From Methylocaldum sp002005105 (GTDB lineage Bacteria; Pseudomonadota; Gammaproteobacteria; Methylococcales; Methylococcaceae): 64,000 nucleotides of DNA. Position numbers and translations under genes: made by a program. Location: assembly GCF_051027545.1 (NCBI RefSeq), contig NZ_CP194902.1, positions 5,084,001 to 5,148,000 on the forward strand. The letters run 5' to 3'. The notes beneath the pieces were generated by a model. That model did not search any database. It had not been told where the DNA came from and was given only the letters and a program-made list of their open reading frames with translations. Shown here piece after piece: positions 1 to 7,475 of the stretch (position 1 is the first letter of the stretch; every line of letters starts with the position of its first letter).

Positions 1-573
1 CTGATTGGGCGCGCCGGCCGGATTGGTAAGCGGTCCGAGCAGATTGAACAGGGTCCGCACGCCGATTTCCCGCCGCGGGCCGATGGCGTACTTCATGGCG
101 CCGTGATGGCGCTGGGCAAAGAGGAATCCCAGGCCGATCCGGTCGATACAGGCCTTGACCTGGTCCGGCGTCAAATCGAGATTGATGCCCGCCGCCTCCA
201 GCACGTCGGCGCTGCCCGAACGGCTGGAAACCGAGCGATTGCCGTGCTTGGCCACCTTGCCGCCGGCCGCCGCTACCACGAATGCCGCCGTGGTGCTGAT
301 GTTGAACGTGTGGTTGGCGTCGCCGCCGGTGCCGCAGGTGTCGATGAGATGATCGCCCCTCACCGGAACCTTGGTGGCCATCTCCCGCAGCACCTTGGCC
401 GCCGCCACCACTTCCTCCACGCTTTCGCCCTTGGCGCGAAGCGCGACCAAAAAGGCTCCAATCTGCGCCGGCGTGGCGCCGCCGCTCATGATGGTGCGCA
501 TCACCTTGCGCATCTGCGACGCGCCGAGATTTTTCTTATCCAACAAAGCCTGCAGGACGACTGGCATCTCCAT
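1..573 (-). CDS. trpD: Anthranilate phosphoribosyltransferase, 3' part cut by window edge
   Basis: This is the third enzyme of the tryptophan branch here; it transfers the phosphoribosyl group of PRPP to anthranilate in the cytoplasm. About 190 N-terminal residues are visible and the C-terminus runs off the left edge. The PRPP/Mg loop DTCGTGGD, the stretch NISTTAAFV, the KHGNR loop and the segment FLFAQRHHGAMK are typical of TrpD. Two ATGs lie six bases apart (573 and 567); the first is used, 9 bases after the trpG stop. It is the downstream member of a minus-strand trpE-trpG-trpD operon. Confidence 0.95.
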   Translation of the reverse strand, partial: MEMPVVLQALLDKKNLGASQMRKVMRTIMSGGATPAQIGAFLVALRAKGESVEEVVAAAKVLREMATKVPVRGDHLIDTCGTGGDANHTFNISTTAAFVVAAAGGKVAKHGNRSVSSRSGSADVLEAAGINLDLTPDQVKACIDRIGLGFLFAQRHHGAMKYAIGPRREIGVRTLFNLLGPLTNPAGAPNQ

Positions 574-582
574 CGAAAACCC

Positions 583-1170
583 TCAGCGATTCAGAAAATT
601 GCGCAGCAGGTCGTGGCCCTGCTCCGTTAGGATGGATTCCGGATGGAATTGCACGCCCTCGATGGCGAGCTGCTTGTGCCTGACGCCCATGATTTCCTCG
701 ATCTTGCCGTCCCGGTCCTCGGTCCAGGCGGTGACTTCCAGGCACTCGGGAAGCGTTTCCTGCTCGATGACCAGGGAATGATACCGGGTCGCCTGGAACG
801 GATTGTTCAACCCGCGAAATACCCCCGTATTCCGGTGATGCACCATCGAGCATTTGCCGTGCATGATGCTCTTGGCGTGAATGATATTGCCGCCGAACGC
901 GTAGCCGATGCTCTGATGGCCGAGGCAGACGCCCAAAATGGGATATTTGCCCGCGTACTGGCGGATGGCGTCCACCGAGATGCCCGCCTCTTTCGGCGTG
1001 CACGGTCCCGGCGAAATGACGATCTTGTCCGGGGCGAACGTTTCGATTTCCTCGACGTCGATCTGGTCGTTGCGCACCACTTCCACGTCGGCGCCCAATT
1101 CCGCCAGGTACTGTACCAGGTTGTAGGTGAACGAATCGTAGTTATCGATCATCAATACGCGAGCGCTCAT
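583..1170 (-). CDS. trpG: Anthranilate synthase component II (glutamine amidotransferase)
   Basis: This 195-residue glutaminase subunit supplies ammonia to TrpE for conversion of chorismate to anthranilate. The class I amidotransferase nucleophile is Cys82 in VCLGHQSIG. The partner His176 and Glu178 are in HPES near the C-terminus, and the N-terminal IDNYDSFTYNL is the usual TrpG start. The length is normal for a stand-alone TrpG. Its start codon overlaps the trpE stop by four bases (ATGA), so translation of the two is probably coupled. A dual role with PabB in folate synthesis is common for such subunits but cannot be tested from sequence. Confidence 0.96.
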   Translation of the reverse strand: MSARVLMIDNYDSFTYNLVQYLAELGADVEVVRNDQIDVEEIETFAPDKIVISPGPCTPKEAGISVDAIRQYAGKYPILGVCLGHQSIGYAFGGNIIHAKSIMHGKCSMVHHRNTGVFRGLNNPFQATRYHSLVIEQETLPECLEVTAWTEDRDGKIEEIMGVRHKQLAIEGVQFHPESILTEQGHDLLRNFLNR

Positions 1171-2657
1171 AAGCTCCGCCCTCCTTCGATCCCGGCTTCC
1201 GCCATGGCGACCGCACGAAATACCGCACGCCCCTTGTTAAGCGTTTCCTCCCACTCGTTTCGGGGAACGGAATCGTACACCACGCCCGCTCCCGCCTGGA
1301 TATGCAGGGTGCCGTCCCTGATGACGGCGGTGCGGATGGCGATGGCCGTATCCAGGTTTCCCGACCAGCCGATGTAGCCCACGGCGCCGGAATAGACTCC
1401 GCGCTTGACCGGCTCCAGCTCGGCGATGATTTCCATGGCCCTGATCTTGGGCGCGCCGCTGACGGTGCCGGCGGGGAATGTCGCGGCCAGCACGTCGTAA
1501 GCGTCCTTGCCCTTGGCCAGACGGCCGGTGACGTTGGACACGATATGCATGACGTGGGAATAGCGTTCGATGATCATCTTGTCGGTGACGCGGACGCTGC
1601 CGGTCTCCGCCACCCGCCCGGTGTCGTTGCGGCCTAGGTCGATCAGCATCAGGTGCTCGGCGATTTCCTTGGGGTCGGCCAAAAGCTCCCGCTCCAGGGC
1701 CAGATCCTCTTCGTGGGTCTTGCCGCGCCGCCGGGTGCCGGCGATCGGCCGGACGGTAACGGTTTCGTCCTCTACGCGCACCAGGATTTCCGGCGAAGAA
1801 CCGACGACGTGAAAATCCGCGAGATTCAGGTGAAACATGTAAGGCGAGGGATTCAGACAGCGCAAGGCACGGTATAAATCCATGGGCGAGGCGGAATACG
1901 GAATCGACAGGCGCTGCGAAAGAACGACCTGCATCACGTCGCCCTCGACGATATATTCCTTCACCCGCCGCACCGCGTTCTCGAAACCCTCTTGGGTGAA
2001 GCCCGAGACGAAGTCGCTTTCATCGACCTGTTTTTGTGCCCCCTGGCCCCGATTCGCCGGCAAACGGTTTTGCCGAAGTCCCTGGATCAGCGTTTCCAGC
2101 CGGTCCTGCGCCTGATGGTAAGCATTCGCCTCGGAGGGATCGGCATGGGTCAGAACCAGCAGCTTGCCGGACAGGTTATCGAATACCAGCACATCCTCGG
2201 ACACCATCAACAAAATGTCCGGTACCCCGATCGGATCGGGTTTTTCGCAGTGCAACTGGGGTTCGATGTAATGAATCGTCTCGTAGCCGAAATAGCCGAC
2301 CAGCCCGCCGGTGAAACGCGGCAAGCCTTCGATCTGCGGAACTTTGAAGCGTGCACCGTAGCGGCGAATCCAGTCCAGGGGATTATCGACGCGATTCGCC
2401 TCGACGATGCGTCCGTCCCTCTCGACCATGATTTCCGAACCGCATACCCGGATCACGGTGCGGCACGGAAGACCGATGATGGAATAACGCCCCCACTGCT
2501 CGCCCCCGTGCACGGACTCGAACAGATAGGAATAAGGCGAGTCGGCCAGTTTGAGATAGGCGCTCAGGGGCGTATCGAGATCCGCAAGGACCTCGCGAGC
2601 CAGCGGAATGCGGTTGTAGCCTTGATCGGCGTACTTCTGAAATCGTTCGGGCGTCAT
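1167..2657 (-). CDS. trpE: Anthranilate synthase component I
   Basis: This 496-residue chorismate-binding subunit makes anthranilate together with TrpG. The N-terminal half has the regulatory domain (VHGGEQWGRYSIIG, with the LLES-like tryptophan site represented by YSYLFES). The C-terminal half has the catalytic chorismate domain with PIAGTRRRG, LIDLGRNDTGRV and GTVSGAPKIRAMEII. Length and motifs are those of a complete enzyme. It heads trpE-trpG-trpD, about 150 bases downstream of gph. The gap before it holds a palindromic repeat rather than an obvious leader peptide. Confidence 0.97.
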   Translation of the reverse strand: MTPERFQKYADQGYNRIPLAREVLADLDTPLSAYLKLADSPYSYLFESVHGGEQWGRYSIIGLPCRTVIRVCGSEIMVERDGRIVEANRVDNPLDWIRRYGARFKVPQIEGLPRFTGGLVGYFGYETIHYIEPQLHCEKPDPIGVPDILLMVSEDVLVFDNLSGKLLVLTHADPSEANAYHQAQDRLETLIQGLRQNRLPANRGQGAQKQVDESDFVSGFTQEGFENAVRRVKEYIVEGDVMQVVLSQRLSIPYSASPMDLYRALRCLNPSPYMFHLNLADFHVVGSSPEILVRVEDETVTVRPIAGTRRRGKTHEEDLALERELLADPKEIAEHLMLIDLGRNDTGRVAETGSVRVTDKMIIERYSHVMHIVSNVTGRLAKGKDAYDVLAATFPAGTVSGAPKIRAMEIIAELEPVKRGVYSGAVGYIGWSGNLDTAIAIRTAVIRDGTLHIQAGAGVVYDSVPRNEWEETLNKGRAVFRAVAMAEAGIEGGRSL

Positions 2658-2682
2658 GATGTCTTGTCCATCCAGATAGGGC

Positions 2683-2742
2683 GGGTTCGCGAAGCGTAAC
2701 CCAATAAGCCATTCCTCGGGTTAAGGCCTTCCGGCCCAACCC
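2683..2742. repeat. Intergenic palindromic repeat between gph and trpE
   Basis: Two adjacent inverted repeats lie in the 149-base gap: GGGTT...AACCC at 2683-2702 and GGGTT...AACCC at 2718-2742, the latter with AAGGCC/GGCC pairing inside. The sequence is a degenerate member of the same GGTTACGC/GGCCTAACCC family seen at 32977-33060 and 50790-50948. It could form a hairpin in the trp leader transcript, but no short Trp-rich leader ORF was found. Confidence 0.6.
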
Positions 2743-2806
2743 GGTTTACGTTTGAGGCTGGTTCAGTGACGCCATCGCTCTTTCAGAATAGGTCGATGCA
2801 TGATGC

Positions 2807-3487
2807 TCACGCGGCTTTTTTCAATAAAGCGGGCAACTCGGTCAGGGACGAAACGACGGCATCCGGCTCCAGACACTCGACGCCGTTGCCGCCATGATAG
2901 CCATAAGGCACACAGACGACCATGAACCCAGCCGCCCGCGCGGCTTTCACGTCATTCGCGGAATCGCCGACCATCAAACCGCGGGAAGGCTCGACTGCGA
3001 AAAATTCGGCGGTCTTCAGCAAGGGATAAGGGTCCGGCTTATGCTTTTCGAATTGATCGCCGCAACCGACGAAGTCCATATCGTGCAGTACGCCTAACCG
3101 ATCCAGCAGCGGACGGGTGAACCTCGAATGCTTATTGGTGACGCACGCCAGGCGGAAACCCGCCGCCTTGAGCAGTTTCAGCCCTTCGGCAACACCCGGA
3201 AACAAGCGACTGCGATTGCAGACGTTCGCCTCGTACAGATCCATGAACATCGGCAAGGCCTCGGCGAATCGCGCCGGCTCGCCTTGAGGCCACATTTCTC
3301 CGGTCAGCGCGCGCTTCACCAGCATGTCGACGCCGTTGCCGATCCAGCCTTTCACCCGCGATTCCCCGGCCGGCGGCAAGCCCAGCCGGCCCAGCATGGC
3401 ATCGACGGCAGCAGCCAGATCCGGCGAACTGTCCACGAGCGTGCCGTCCAGGTCGAAAGCAATGAGCTCCGGCGTGCGATCCAGCAT
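2807..3487 (-). CDS. gph: Phosphoglycolate phosphatase (HAD family)
   Basis: This 226-residue haloacid-dehalogenase-type phosphatase probably removes phosphate from 2-phosphoglycolate. HAD motif I is FDLDGTLVDSSPDL with catalytic Asp12 and Asp14. Motif II is CVTNKHSR, the conserved Lys lies in KHKPDPYPLL, and motif III is MVGDSANDVKAARAAG. The cap domain between motifs I and II places it among the Gph proteins. Its position directly after rpe and before trpE is the common gammaproteobacterial order and supports the name. The start lies two bases after the rpe stop, so the two are co-transcribed. Confidence 0.94.
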   Translation of the reverse strand: MLDRTPELIAFDLDGTLVDSSPDLAAAVDAMLGRLGLPPAGESRVKGWIGNGVDMLVKRALTGEMWPQGEPARFAEALPMFMDLYEANVCNRSRLFPGVAEGLKLLKAAGFRLACVTNKHSRFTRPLLDRLGVLHDMDFVGCGDQFEKHKPDPYPLLKTAEFFAVEPSRGLMVGDSANDVKAARAAGFMVVCVPYGYHGGNGVECLEPDAVVSSLTELPALLKKAA

Positions 3488-3489
3488 TA

Positions 3490-4185
3490 TTAAATGGCTC
3501 TGGCCTTGGCCATTTCCTCGCGCAATGCGCGCACGACCGAGTCGTAGCGGTTCGGATCGCTGTCCTTTCCGGCACCGAAAATGGCCGATCCGGCCACGAA
3601 GGTATCGGCCCCGGCCGCGGTGATCTCGCGGATATTGTCCACCTTGACGCCGCCGTCGATTTCCAGCCGGATGTTGCGCCCGCTGGCCTCGATGCGCCGC
3701 TTGGTCTCGCGCAGTTTGTCCAGCACATAGGGAATGAAAGACTGGCCGCCGAAACCGGGGTTGACGGACATGAGCAGAATCATGTCGAGCTTGTCCATCA
3801 CGTGGTCCAGATAATTGAGCGGCGTTGCCGGGTTGAACACCAGCCCCGCTTTGCAGCCCGAGTCCTTGATCAGCTGAAGGCTACGGTCCACGTGTTCGGA
3901 AGCTTCCGGATGAAACGTGATGTAACTTGCTCCGGCCTTGGCGAAATCGGGAATGATGCGGTCCACCGGCTTGACCATCAGATGCACGTCGATGGGCGCG
4001 GTGACACCATGCTTGCGCAGCGCTTCACACACCAAGGGGCCGATGGTCAAGTTGGGGACGTAATGGTTGTCCATCACGTCGAAATGGACGATGTCCGCGC
4101 CGGCGTTCAGAACGTTTACCACTTCCTCGCCGAGGCGGGCAAAATCGGCGGACAAAATCGAAGGCGCAATCCAGAGTTCGTTCAT
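3490..4185 (-). CDS. rpe: Ribulose-phosphate 3-epimerase
   Basis: This 231-residue TIM-barrel enzyme interconverts ribulose-5-phosphate and xylulose-5-phosphate. It carries the N-terminal IAPSILSADFARL, the metal-binding HFDVMDNHYVPNLTIG, the PIDVHLMV strand, the MSVNPGFGGQSFIP loop and the LEIDGGVKVDNI phosphate-binding end. The length is normal. It is the first gene of the rpe-gph-trp cluster. In a methanotroph the epimerase may also serve the ribulose monophosphate cycle; that is an inference from the host, not from this gene. Confidence 0.96.
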   Translation of the reverse strand: MNELWIAPSILSADFARLGEEVVNVLNAGADIVHFDVMDNHYVPNLTIGPLVCEALRKHGVTAPIDVHLMVKPVDRIIPDFAKAGASYITFHPEASEHVDRSLQLIKDSGCKAGLVFNPATPLNYLDHVMDKLDMILLMSVNPGFGGQSFIPYVLDKLRETKRRIEASGRNIRLEIDGGVKVDNIREITAAGADTFVAGSAIFGAGKDSDPNRYDSVVRALREEMAKARAI

Positions 4186-4425
4186 AGGCGATGGCTCTCT
4201 AAAGAAAAAACGGAACGTTCATAACGCTCCGGCTAAAATCCAACTGGGAACACCGGTATCGGTCATCAATCGCGGGCGCCGATCCGAATGGATTGGGTAT
4301 TTTCACATTTGGCTTTCGGACGGGCAAGCCGAGGCCCCACCAACGTTACCCGCCCGATCCGCCGATAAACTCCTATCCTTTAAAAAATGCCGACGCAAAA
4401 GTCCGCTATCTTCCCGGGAGAAAAT

Positions 4426-5346
4426 ATGGGAAACGAGACATCGCCAGATGAAACAACGAGGCCATCCGCCACACAATGGTCCGAAAGAAAAAGCGGCCGA
4501 AACGAGTTGGTGGCTTGCCTGATCATGATTAGAGGTCCCCATGTGGGGAAACGGATCGTTCTGAATAAAGACGAAATGGTCATCGGCCGATCCAAAAGCG
4601 CAGACGCCCAAATCGACGAGAGTTCCGTATCCCGGAAACATGCTGTCATCAGAAAGCGGGGATCCGAATTCATCATCGAGGACCAAAACAGCAAGAACGG
4701 AACTCTCGTCAATATGGAAAAACAGATGCTATGCGTCTTACGCGACCAGGATCTGATCACTTTCGGAAACACCCTTTTCAAATTCATCGCCAACAACAGC
4801 CTGGAACTCGCTTACCACGAGGAATTGCACAAGCTCGCGATGCTCGATCCCGTGCTGCAGATCCTCAATAAAAAATTCTTTCTGGACTATCTCGAACAAA
4901 AATGCAGTTACAGCCAGTTATTTCCGACGAAATTCGCCATCATTCTGTTCGATATCGATCACTTCAAGCGCATCAACGATACCTATGGTCACCAGACCGG
5001 TGACCTGGTCCTGCTGCACGTCGCCAACACAGTGAAAACCCATCTGCGAAACAGCGATATTTTCAGCCGCTACGGGGGTGAGGAATTTGCCATCGTCCTG
5101 CCGGATAGCGATGCCGAGCAAGCAGAATTCACGGCCGAGAAGTTAAGGTACGCGGTCGAAACCGCCGCCATCGTCCAGGATGAAGAAGAAATCAAGGTTA
5201 CCATCAGCTTGGGCGCTGCCTCCTTCGGACCGGCCGAGGCGGCAACCTGCTCTTCCCGGAACCTGATAGAACGTGCGGACAGCGCGCTATACCAGGCCAA
5301 AAATGCGGGCAGAAACCGGACGGTTGTCTTTCGCGGCCGTGGGTAA
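4426..5346 (+). CDS. FHA domain-diguanylate cyclase (GGDEF) protein
   Basis: This 306-residue cytoplasmic signalling protein has an N-terminal FHA phosphothreonine-binding domain (about residues 38-115) with IGRS, SVSRKHA and NSKNGTLVN. A C-terminal GGDEF domain (about 135-300) has FDIDHFKRINDTYGH and the active-site GGEEF at 217-221, so it is predicted to make cyclic di-GMP. No transmembrane segment is visible. An ATG 39 bases upstream is in frame, but the start at 4426 has a well placed GGGAG. The FHA domain and the kinase gene 54 bases downstream suggest that phosphorylation by that kinase controls c-di-GMP synthesis; this is an inference from adjacency. Confidence 0.9.
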   Translation: MGNETSPDETTRPSATQWSERKSGRNELVACLIMIRGPHVGKRIVLNKDEMVIGRSKSADAQIDESSVSRKHAVIRKRGSEFIIEDQNSKNGTLVNMEKQMLCVLRDQDLITFGNTLFKFIANNSLELAYHEELHKLAMLDPVLQILNKKFFLDYLEQKCSYSQLFPTKFAIILFDIDHFKRINDTYGHQTGDLVLLHVANTVKTHLRNSDIFSRYGGEEFAIVLPDSDAEQAEFTAEKLRYAVETAAIVQDEEEIKVTISLGAASFGPAEAATCSSRNLIERADSALYQAKNAGRNRTVVFRGRG

Positions 5347-5400
5347 ACGCATAAATCCCGTGTTTTTGCCAAAAATCCACCGTCCATAGTCGGCAAACAC

Positions 5401-7074
5401 ATGGCTGTCGACAATTTCGGCAACTTATGCATGGGCTGCATGCAGGACAAGGGCGAATCCGCGGTTTGCCCCGCCTGCGGGTATCGGCCGGATCATCGGC
5501 GCAGCCCTTTCGCACTGCCTTATCAGGCCGTCCTGAACAACAAATTCCTCGTCGGACGCATCCTGGGCAAACCCGGCGGTTTCGGCGTGACCTATCTCGC
5601 CTGGGACTTGGTGCTGCACACCACGGTGGCGATCAAGGAATATTTGCCCCGCGACCTGGTGGCACGGGAGGCCAACAGCCTGACGGTTACGCCACACACG
5701 CTCGATGGCAGCGAGGAATTCGCCTATGGACTGGAACAGTTTCTGCGGGAGGCAAGAACCCTGTGCAAGTTCAGCCATCCCAACGTGGTGCGGGTCAGGG
5801 AGTTCTTTCAGCAGAACAACACCGCCTATCTGGTGATGGACTACTGCGAAGGCATTTCTCTCGAAGAATATCTCAAGCGCAATGGCGGCAAGCTCGACGA
5901 GGCCACGGCAACAGCCCTAATGCTTCCCGTTTTGGACGGCTTGAAGGAAGTCCATGAAAAAGGCTTTCTCCACCGGGATATCAAGCCTTCCAATATCTAT
6001 CTGGCGAAAGGCGGAACTCCCATCCTGCTCGATTTCGGCGCCGCCCGACTCGCCCTGCACGGGCAAAGAAGCCGGACGCTCTCCGTGATGCTGACGCCGG
6101 GCTTCGCTCCTTTCGAGCAATATCTCGAAAAGCACGAATTCGCCCCTGCCGCCGACATCTACGCCATCGGCGCCACGCTTTATTATCTGGTGACCGGCGT
6201 AAAGCCGCAGGAGGCGATCAGCCGGTACAAAAAGGATGAAATGGTGCCTCCGCATCAGCGGATTCCATCCATAACGACCCGCTTCAGCCAAGCCGTCATG
6301 ATGGCCTTGGCCGTCGATCCGGAACGGCGCCCTCAGACCATCCCGGAACTTCGGGCAATGCTCATGCCTCCCGTACCGGCCAATGGCCCCGGACAGTCCG
6401 AATCGACCGCGGTTCCGCGAAAGCCAATGCCGCCATCGTCGGGTCGTACCCGTCTGAACTGCCCTCACTGCAAGACGGCAACATCCGTTCCGATGGATGC
6501 GAATCCGAGCCATTTCCGCTGTGCAAAGTGCGGCAGAAATCTCGGACTGCTGAAGCGCAGTCGTTCTGTTCCCGCCTGGCTGTGGGTGCTGTTCGGAACG
6601 GCTCTGCTGGTTTGGGGTCTCGTCATTTTCGGGCCGGTAGACCTGTCCCGACGACCGGAGAACCCTCCCGCGACAAGCGAGAAACCCGTCATCGCCCCGG
6701 CGGAAAAACCCACGGCGGCTCCATTGTCTCCGCCCTCGTGGAAAGAACCCGTCCCGCCCCCACCACCTCCAAGGGAAGAGCCCGCTGTTATTCCGGCGCC
6801 GCCGCCGTTTCCGCCGGAAAGGGCGCCCGAAGCCTGGGGACCGGAGAACAGGCAACCGGGACAGCCCGAATTCGTACACCGCTTCGATCATCCTCCCTAC
6901 CCGCCGCCTCGCCATGCCATCGAGGCCTGTCTAGGCAGGACGGCGGGAATGGCCTGTAATCTCCATCCTCCGGGCAGGCCACTGGCACGGGGACGCTGTG
7001 AACAGGTTCACGCCTATTTCGCCTGTGTGCCCGAGGGACACCCGCCCCCGCCACCTTTCGGACCGCCGCGATAA
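5401..7074 (+). CDS. Membrane-anchored serine/threonine protein kinase with zinc ribbons
   Basis: This is a 557-residue Hanks-type kinase. An N-terminal zinc ribbon has Cys10, Cys13, Cys23 and Cys26. The kinase domain (about 48-330) has GKPGGFGVTYLA, Lys79 in VAIKEY, HRD at 191-193, Asn198 and DFG at 211-213, so all catalytic residues are present. A second four-Cys ribbon (CPHC...CAKC) follows at about residues 355-380. A single transmembrane helix (VPAWLWVLFGTALLVWGLVIF) comes next, then a proline-rich tail with further cysteines that would lie outside the membrane. It probably acts with the upstream FHA-GGDEF protein. The start at 5401 keeps the first Cys pair; its ribosome-binding site is weak. 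Confidence 0.88.
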   Translation: MAVDNFGNLCMGCMQDKGESAVCPACGYRPDHRRSPFALPYQAVLNNKFLVGRILGKPGGFGVTYLAWDLVLHTTVAIKEYLPRDLVAREANSLTVTPHTLDGSEEFAYGLEQFLREARTLCKFSHPNVVRVREFFQQNNTAYLVMDYCEGISLEEYLKRNGGKLDEATATALMLPVLDGLKEVHEKGFLHRDIKPSNIYLAKGGTPILLDFGAARLALHGQRSRTLSVMLTPGFAPFEQYLEKHEFAPAADIYAIGATLYYLVTGVKPQEAISRYKKDEMVPPHQRIPSITTRFSQAVMMALAVDPERRPQTIPELRAMLMPPVPANGPGQSESTAVPRKPMPPSSGRTRLNCPHCKTATSVPMDANPSHFRCAKCGRNLGLLKRSRSVPAWLWVLFGTALLVWGLVIFGPVDLSRRPENPPATSEKPVIAPAEKPTAAPLSPPSWKEPVPPPPPPREEPAVIPAPPPFPPERAPEAWGPENRQPGQPEFVHRFDHPPYPPPRHAIEACLGRTAGMACNLHPPGRPLARGRCEQVHAYFACVPEGHPPPPPFGPPR

Positions 7075-7230
7075 CGAAACTCGGCCATAGGTGGCGAAGC
7101 GCTATTGGGAGCGGATTGCAGCGAGAACATCGGTGCGAACACTCAAAACCTGGCTTGCCGATAGCCAAGAAAGTAAAACCAAAAGCTCTCTCTGAGGGTG
7201 TCGCAAAAGATGTTACTCCTTCTCCCCTCC

Positions 7231-7300
7231 GGGAGAAGGTTGGGATGAGGGGATCAAAAGAATCAATACCTTTTAATCTCCCCTCACCCAACCCTCTCCC
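7231..7300. repeat. Long imperfect inverted repeat in the kinase-polA gap
   Basis: The 401-base gap between the kinase gene and polA has no convincing gene. Its main structure is a pair of G/C-rich arms, 7231-7253 (starting GGGAGAAGGTTGGGATGAG) and 7279-7300 (ending CACCCAACCCTCTCCC). They pair imperfectly around a 25-base A/T-rich loop, and smaller arms flank it (TTCTCCCCTCCGGGAGAA at 7220-7237). It looks like a dispersed palindromic element of the kind common in gammaproteobacterial intergenic DNA. It could also end kinase transcription. Confidence 0.6.
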
Positions 7301-7475
7301 GCTGGAGAGGGCATTGTTTACTTCATGCGCAGAACGGGACGAGAGAACTCGTGAGCCGGCAACCCTTCGCCGACAGCCCGCTTTTTTCACGCACACTAAA
7401 CTGCCCGCCCCATGCCGGTAACCATCATCGGACTGTTAAAATGATTTTTCCGTCCCGCCCTATTCCATAAGAAAC

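Noticed and set aside
2658..2806. Trp attenuator before trpE
   Set aside because: Hairpins exist but no leader peptide with Trp codons and no terminator T run was found; the sequence fits the dispersed palindrome family.
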